A stretch of 6,191 nt of DNA from DATLGD01 sp035540755 (GTDB lineage: Bacteria; Actinomycetota; Actinomycetes; Mycobacteriales; SCTD01): NCBI GenBank assembly GCA_035540755.1, contig DATLGD010000208.1, forward strand, positions 1 through 6,191, in the 5' to 3' direction. The notes below the pieces were generated by a model. It was not told the origin of the DNA. It saw only the letters and a program-made list of their open reading frames with translations, and did no database searches. The position numbers and the translations under genes are program-made. The number at the start of each line of letters is the position of its first letter. The stretch's first letter is position 1. Positions 3,971 through 6,191 of the stretch are shown here, piece after piece.

Positions 3971-5689
3971 TCAGTCGTCCGGAGGCGGGTTGTAGACGGT
4001 GCGGAACACCCGCTCACCGCCGCGGCCGTCGCCGCCGCTGACCTGGCGGGTGACGTTGATGGTGAAGCCGCCGCCGGTGCGCGGCTGCCGCGGACCGCTG
4101 ACCGAGCGGACGGTCCGCCCGCCGTTGTCGCCGTAGATCGCGACGGTGACCGAGCGCGGCGTCGACCAGGTCTTCACGACCATGCCGGCGGCGGTGTCGT
4201 TGCGGACCTTCACGTCGATCGTGCCGAAGCTGACCGTCGACTCCCGCCCCGCCGGGTAGCGGCTGATGTAGAAGCTGTGCGGCTTGTGCTCCTCGATCGG
4301 CAGGCCGGCGAAGAAGGCGGCGTTGAACAGCGTCGTCGCGAACTGGGAGACGCCGCCGCCGACCTGGTCGACCAGCTCACCGTCGATGATCGCGCTGTCG
4401 GCGACGTAGCCCTTGGCCCGGGTCCGCTCGCCGGCGACCTCGTTGAGCGACAGCCGCTGGCCGGGGGGCACGTAGGTGCCGTCGACGACCTCGGCGATCC
4501 GGCGGATGTTGGTCACCCGCGGCGCGCCGGGTGCGAAGTAGGTGGTGAAGGTCCCGAGCAGCGAGGTGATGCCGGCGCTCGTGACGTCGGTCGAGGTGAA
4601 CCGTGGCTGCGTGGTCTCCACCGGCAGCGGCGCCTCCCGGCCGCCGTCGCGGACCAGGGTGTCGATCGCGCCGACCGCCGCCTCGACCTGCACCGACAGA
4701 CCGGGCTGGCCCGGTCGCACCGACACCTGCGCCGGCATCGGGGTCCAGGTCAGGTCGCCCTGACTGTCGACCGTGGCCGGCTGCGGCACGTCGAAGCCGG
4801 CCTCGACCGGTCGGCGGTCGACGCGGGCCGCCTCGGCCTCGACGAACCCGGTCGTGCGCTCGCGGTCGACGAACAGGTCGAGACCGCCGCCGCCGTCGGA
4901 CGGAGCGGTGACGAGCAGCGGCGCGAGCTCCTCGGGGGAGACCTCGAGGGACGCCTCGGGGGAGGTCAGCCGCAGCGGCTCGGCCAGGAGCGCGCGGGCC
5001 CGGGTGGCGACCGCCTCGGCGTCAGCGATCGTGGTTCCGGCGTCCTCGACGTCGACCGGCAGGGTGACCGACTCCTGCTGCCCGGTCAGGAGCGCCTCGG
5101 TGAGGTCGTCGACCGCCTCCTCGCGCCGGAGCGTGCGGCCGTCGGCAGGCGGGACGGCGGTGACCTCGGTGCCCTCGACGGCGATGCCGCCTGGGGACGG
5201 CTCGCGGTCGACCTCTGCGGCGATCGCGTCGATGCGCTCGCGCAGCGGGCCGGCCTCGACGCTCGAGCGGAGGTCGACGCGCTGCCCCCGCCCGAGCAGC
5301 GGCCCGAGCACCCGGTCGAGCCCGTCCTCCCGCCCGGCCTGGACGGCCCGCTCGGCGGTGGTCTCGAGGTCGACGTCGACGGCGAGCTCCGCCCGGTCGA
5401 CGGTGAAGGCGAGCTCCTCGTGCACCAGGTCGAGCGTGCCGGTGGTGCGGGACTCGACGGCGGACTGCAGCCGGGTGCTGATGTCGTCACGACCCAGGCC
5501 GCCGACGTCGACCCCGGCGACGGTGGTGCCCGGCAGCGCCTCGCCGTGGCGGACCGCGACGACGGCCCCGGCGGCCAGCACGAGCGCGGCGAGGACGCCG
5601 AGCAGCGCCAGCGCGGCCGTCCTCCTCCTGCCCACGCTGCGCTCCTCCTGGATGGTGCCCGTCTGCGGCTCGGTGTCGGTCTGGCCCAC
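3971..5689 (-). CDS. VanW family protein with N-terminal membrane anchor and peptidoglycan-binding-like domains (YoaR type)
   Basis: Probable cell-envelope protein of unproven biochemical function. With GTG 5689 it is 572 residues: a short polar, acidic N-terminus, RRR at 21-23, one membrane segment (about 24-45) and a large extracytoplasmic part. Residues about 60-330 contain alternating alpha/beta segments like tandem YoaR/PG_binding_4 repeats (GTTVAGVDVGGLGRDD at 54-69). The VanW domain spans about 381-498, with FTTYF, VPPGQRLSLNEVAGERT and the signature GGGVSQFATTLFNAAFFAGL, where Ser replaces the frequent Cys of GGGxCQ. A short Gly-rich tail ends in VYNPPPDD. Start choice: GTG 5635 (554 residues) has AGGAGG eight bases upstream, but the 18 codons before it all end in G/C and encode a plausible cytoplasmic head, and GTG 5689 has GGAAGG nine bases upstream; both remain possible. 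The frame stays open to ATG 5914, inside dcd, which is unlikely. VanW occurs in some vancomycin-resistance clusters, but isolated actinomycete copies like this are no evidence of resistance. Confidence 0.9.
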   Translation of the reverse strand: MGQTDTEPQTGTIQEERSVGRRRTAALALLGVLAALVLAAGAVVAVRHGEALPGTTVAGVDVGGLGRDDISTRLQSAVESRTTGTLDLVHEELAFTVDRAELAVDVDLETTAERAVQAGREDGLDRVLGPLLGRGQRVDLRSSVEAGPLRERIDAIAAEVDREPSPGGIAVEGTEVTAVPPADGRTLRREEAVDDLTEALLTGQQESVTLPVDVEDAGTTIADAEAVATRARALLAEPLRLTSPEASLEVSPEELAPLLVTAPSDGGGGLDLFVDRERTTGFVEAEAARVDRRPVEAGFDVPQPATVDSQGDLTWTPMPAQVSVRPGQPGLSVQVEAAVGAIDTLVRDGGREAPLPVETTQPRFTSTDVTSAGITSLLGTFTTYFAPGAPRVTNIRRIAEVVDGTYVPPGQRLSLNEVAGERTRAKGYVADSAIIDGELVDQVGGGVSQFATTLFNAAFFAGLPIEEHKPHSFYISRYPAGRESTVSFGTIDVKVRNDTAAGMVVKTWSTPRSVTVAIYGDNGGRTVRSVSGPRQPRTGGGFTINVTRQVSGGDGRGGERVFRTVYNPPPDD

Positions 5690-5776
5690 CCCGGCAGCCC
5701 TTCCCAGCTCGGGCACGGGCCTGCGCCGGCCGGGATGACGGTCCGGTGACGAAGGCCGCACCGCGGAGCAGGAGAG

Positions 5777-5792
5777 CCGGCCCCCGGGCCGG
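5777..5792. repeat. GC-only inverted repeat upstream of the VanW gene
   Basis: CCGGCCC (5777-5783) and GGGCCGG (5786-5792) are perfect inverted copies with a two-base centre. It would lie in the VanW 5' leader if transcription starts near 5805. With GC this high, chance occurrence is quite possible. Confidence 0.3.
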
Positions 5793-5811
5793 TGCAGCAG
5801 CCGTGCCGTGG

Positions 5812-5817
5812 ATGCTA
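5812..5817 (-). promoter_or_regulatory. Candidate -10 element for the VanW gene
   Basis: The minus strand reads TAGCAT, matching the actinomycete TANNNT -10 pattern. It would start transcription near 5805, giving a leader of about 115 bases to GTG 5689. No convincing -35 is found 17-18 bases upstream. Confidence 0.35.
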
Positions 5818-5841
5818 CCGATCGTGGTGGCGGCCACGCCT

Positions 5842-5859
5842 CTGCGCGGTCTCGCGCAG
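5842..5859. promoter_or_regulatory. Perfect palindrome between the divergent VanW and dcd promoters
   Basis: CTGCGCG (5842-5848), GTCT, CGCGCAG (5853-5859): seven-base perfect arms with a four-base centre. It covers the expected -35 position for the dcd -10 at 5877 and lies just upstream of the expected -35 position for the VanW -10 at 5817-5812. This placement suits a shared repressor or activator site; the binding protein is unknown. Confidence 0.45.
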
Positions 5860-5876
5860 GTGGCTGACCGGGTGGA

Positions 5877-5882
5877 TAGGGT
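5877..5882 (+). promoter_or_regulatory. -10 element for leaderless dcd transcription
   Basis: TAGGGT fits TANNNT and ends six bases before the ATG at 5889, the spacing expected when transcription begins on the start codon itself. No Shine-Dalgarno sequence precedes the ATG, which supports a leaderless mRNA. A -35 is not obvious. Confidence 0.6.
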
Positions 5883-5888
5883 CCCCGC

Positions 5889-6191
5889 ATGCTGCTGAGT
5901 GACCGTGATCTCAAGGCCGCTCTCGCCTCGGGCCGGATGGCGCTCTCGCCCTACGACGAGGCGATGGTGCAGCCCAGCAGCATCGACGTCCGGCTCGACC
6001 GGTGGTTCCGGGTCTTCGCCAACCACCGGTACACCCACATCGACCCTGCGATCCAGCAGGACGACCTCACCGAGATGGTCGAGGTCGGCGACGACGAGGC
6101 GTTCCTGCTCCACCCGGGGGAGTTCGTCCTCGGATCGACGCTCGAGGTGGTCACCCTCGGCGACGACCTGGCGAGCAGGCTGGAGGGGAAG
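5889..6191 (+). CDS. dcd: dCTP deaminase, N-terminal 101 codons, cut by the window edge
   Basis: Converts dCTP to dUTP and ammonia, the first step from dCTP toward dTMP in the cytoplasm. Many actinobacterial homologues also hydrolyse dUTP directly to dUMP, but the residues that decide this lie outside the window. The start MLLSDRDLKAAL, the motif VQPSSIDVRLD (27-37) with a run RWFRVFANH, the patch HPGEFVLGSTLE (75-86) and the final RLEGK are characteristic of the trimeric dUTPase-like fold of Dcd. The family is usually about 190 residues, so roughly half is present; the catalytic Glu lies beyond the edge. The reading frame is intact to the last base. The start is ATG 5889, beginning exactly at the conserved family N-terminus, with a leaderless-type promoter. 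Third-position GC is about 92%. It is divergent from the VanW gene, sharing a 199-bp intergenic region. Confidence 0.96.
   Translation, partial: MLLSDRDLKAALASGRMALSPYDEAMVQPSSIDVRLDRWFRVFANHRYTHIDPAIQQDDLTEMVEVGDDEAFLLHPGEFVLGSTLEVVTLGDDLASRLEGK

Noticed and set aside
3971..5689. VanW gene as evidence of vancomycin resistance
   Set aside because: No vanH/A/X, vanR/S or other resistance genes nearby, and isolated VanW-domain envelope proteins are common in actinomycetes and firmicutes.
3503..5749. Long plus-strand open frame (748 codons) opposite the VanW and Hsp20 genes
   Set aside because: It has no recognisable domain and is rich in Arg/Asp/Gly. It is the expected antisense shadow of genes with about 95% G/C third positions.

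Overview
The window is very GC-rich DNA with codon third positions dominated by G/C. The protein families fit a high-GC actinomycete: an actinobacterial-type GH3 enzyme, a ROK repressor, a VanW/YoaR-like protein, Hsp20, and dCTP deaminase with an apparently leaderless start. A Geodermatophilaceae-like genus (Blastococcus/Geodermatophilus/Modestobacter) is only a guess; nothing here fixes the genus.

Layout. (1) Minus strand, 1-869: N-terminal 289 codons of an exported GH3 beta-glucosidase-type hydrolase; the rest lies beyond the left edge. (2) 870-1014: divergent promoter region with two nested inverted repeats. (3) Plus strand, 1015-2166: complete ROK-family transcriptional regulator, probably the local sensor/repressor of the GH3 gene. 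(4) 2167-2584: 418 bp without a convincing gene, opening with a hairpin at the ROK stop and holding a compact repeat cluster (2460-2518). (5) Plus strand, 2585-3250: a small, poorly characterised metzincin-like zinc metalloprotease (HExxHxxGxxH plus Met-turn). (6) 3254-3289: a near-ideal bidirectional hairpin between convergent genes. (7) Minus strand, 3298-3873: Hsp20 small heat-shock protein with its own TTGACA promoter element. (8) Minus strand, 3971-5689: membrane-anchored VanW/peptidoglycan-binding protein. (9) 5690-5888: divergent intergenic region with a perfect palindrome (5842-5859) between the two genes' candidate -10 elements. (10) Plus strand, 5889 to the right edge: first 101 codons of dCTP deaminase (dcd).

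How the genes relate. GH3 and ROK form a divergent sugar-catabolism pair: a beta-glucoside-type substrate is hydrolysed outside the cell or in the cell wall, and the ROK protein is the likely sugar-responsive switch. The right half looks like core chromosome (protein quality control, envelope, pyrimidine deoxynucleotide synthesis) with no obvious shared pathway. Third-position GC over the first 60 codons, counted by hand, rises from about 77% (GH3) through 87-88% (ROK, metalloprotease) to 92-97% (dcd, Hsp20, VanW). This suggests the GH3/ROK pair is accessory DNA abutting core chromosome. I found no clear new multi-gene system. The least explained items are the metzincin and its upstream repeat cluster, and the palindromes in the two divergent promoter regions.
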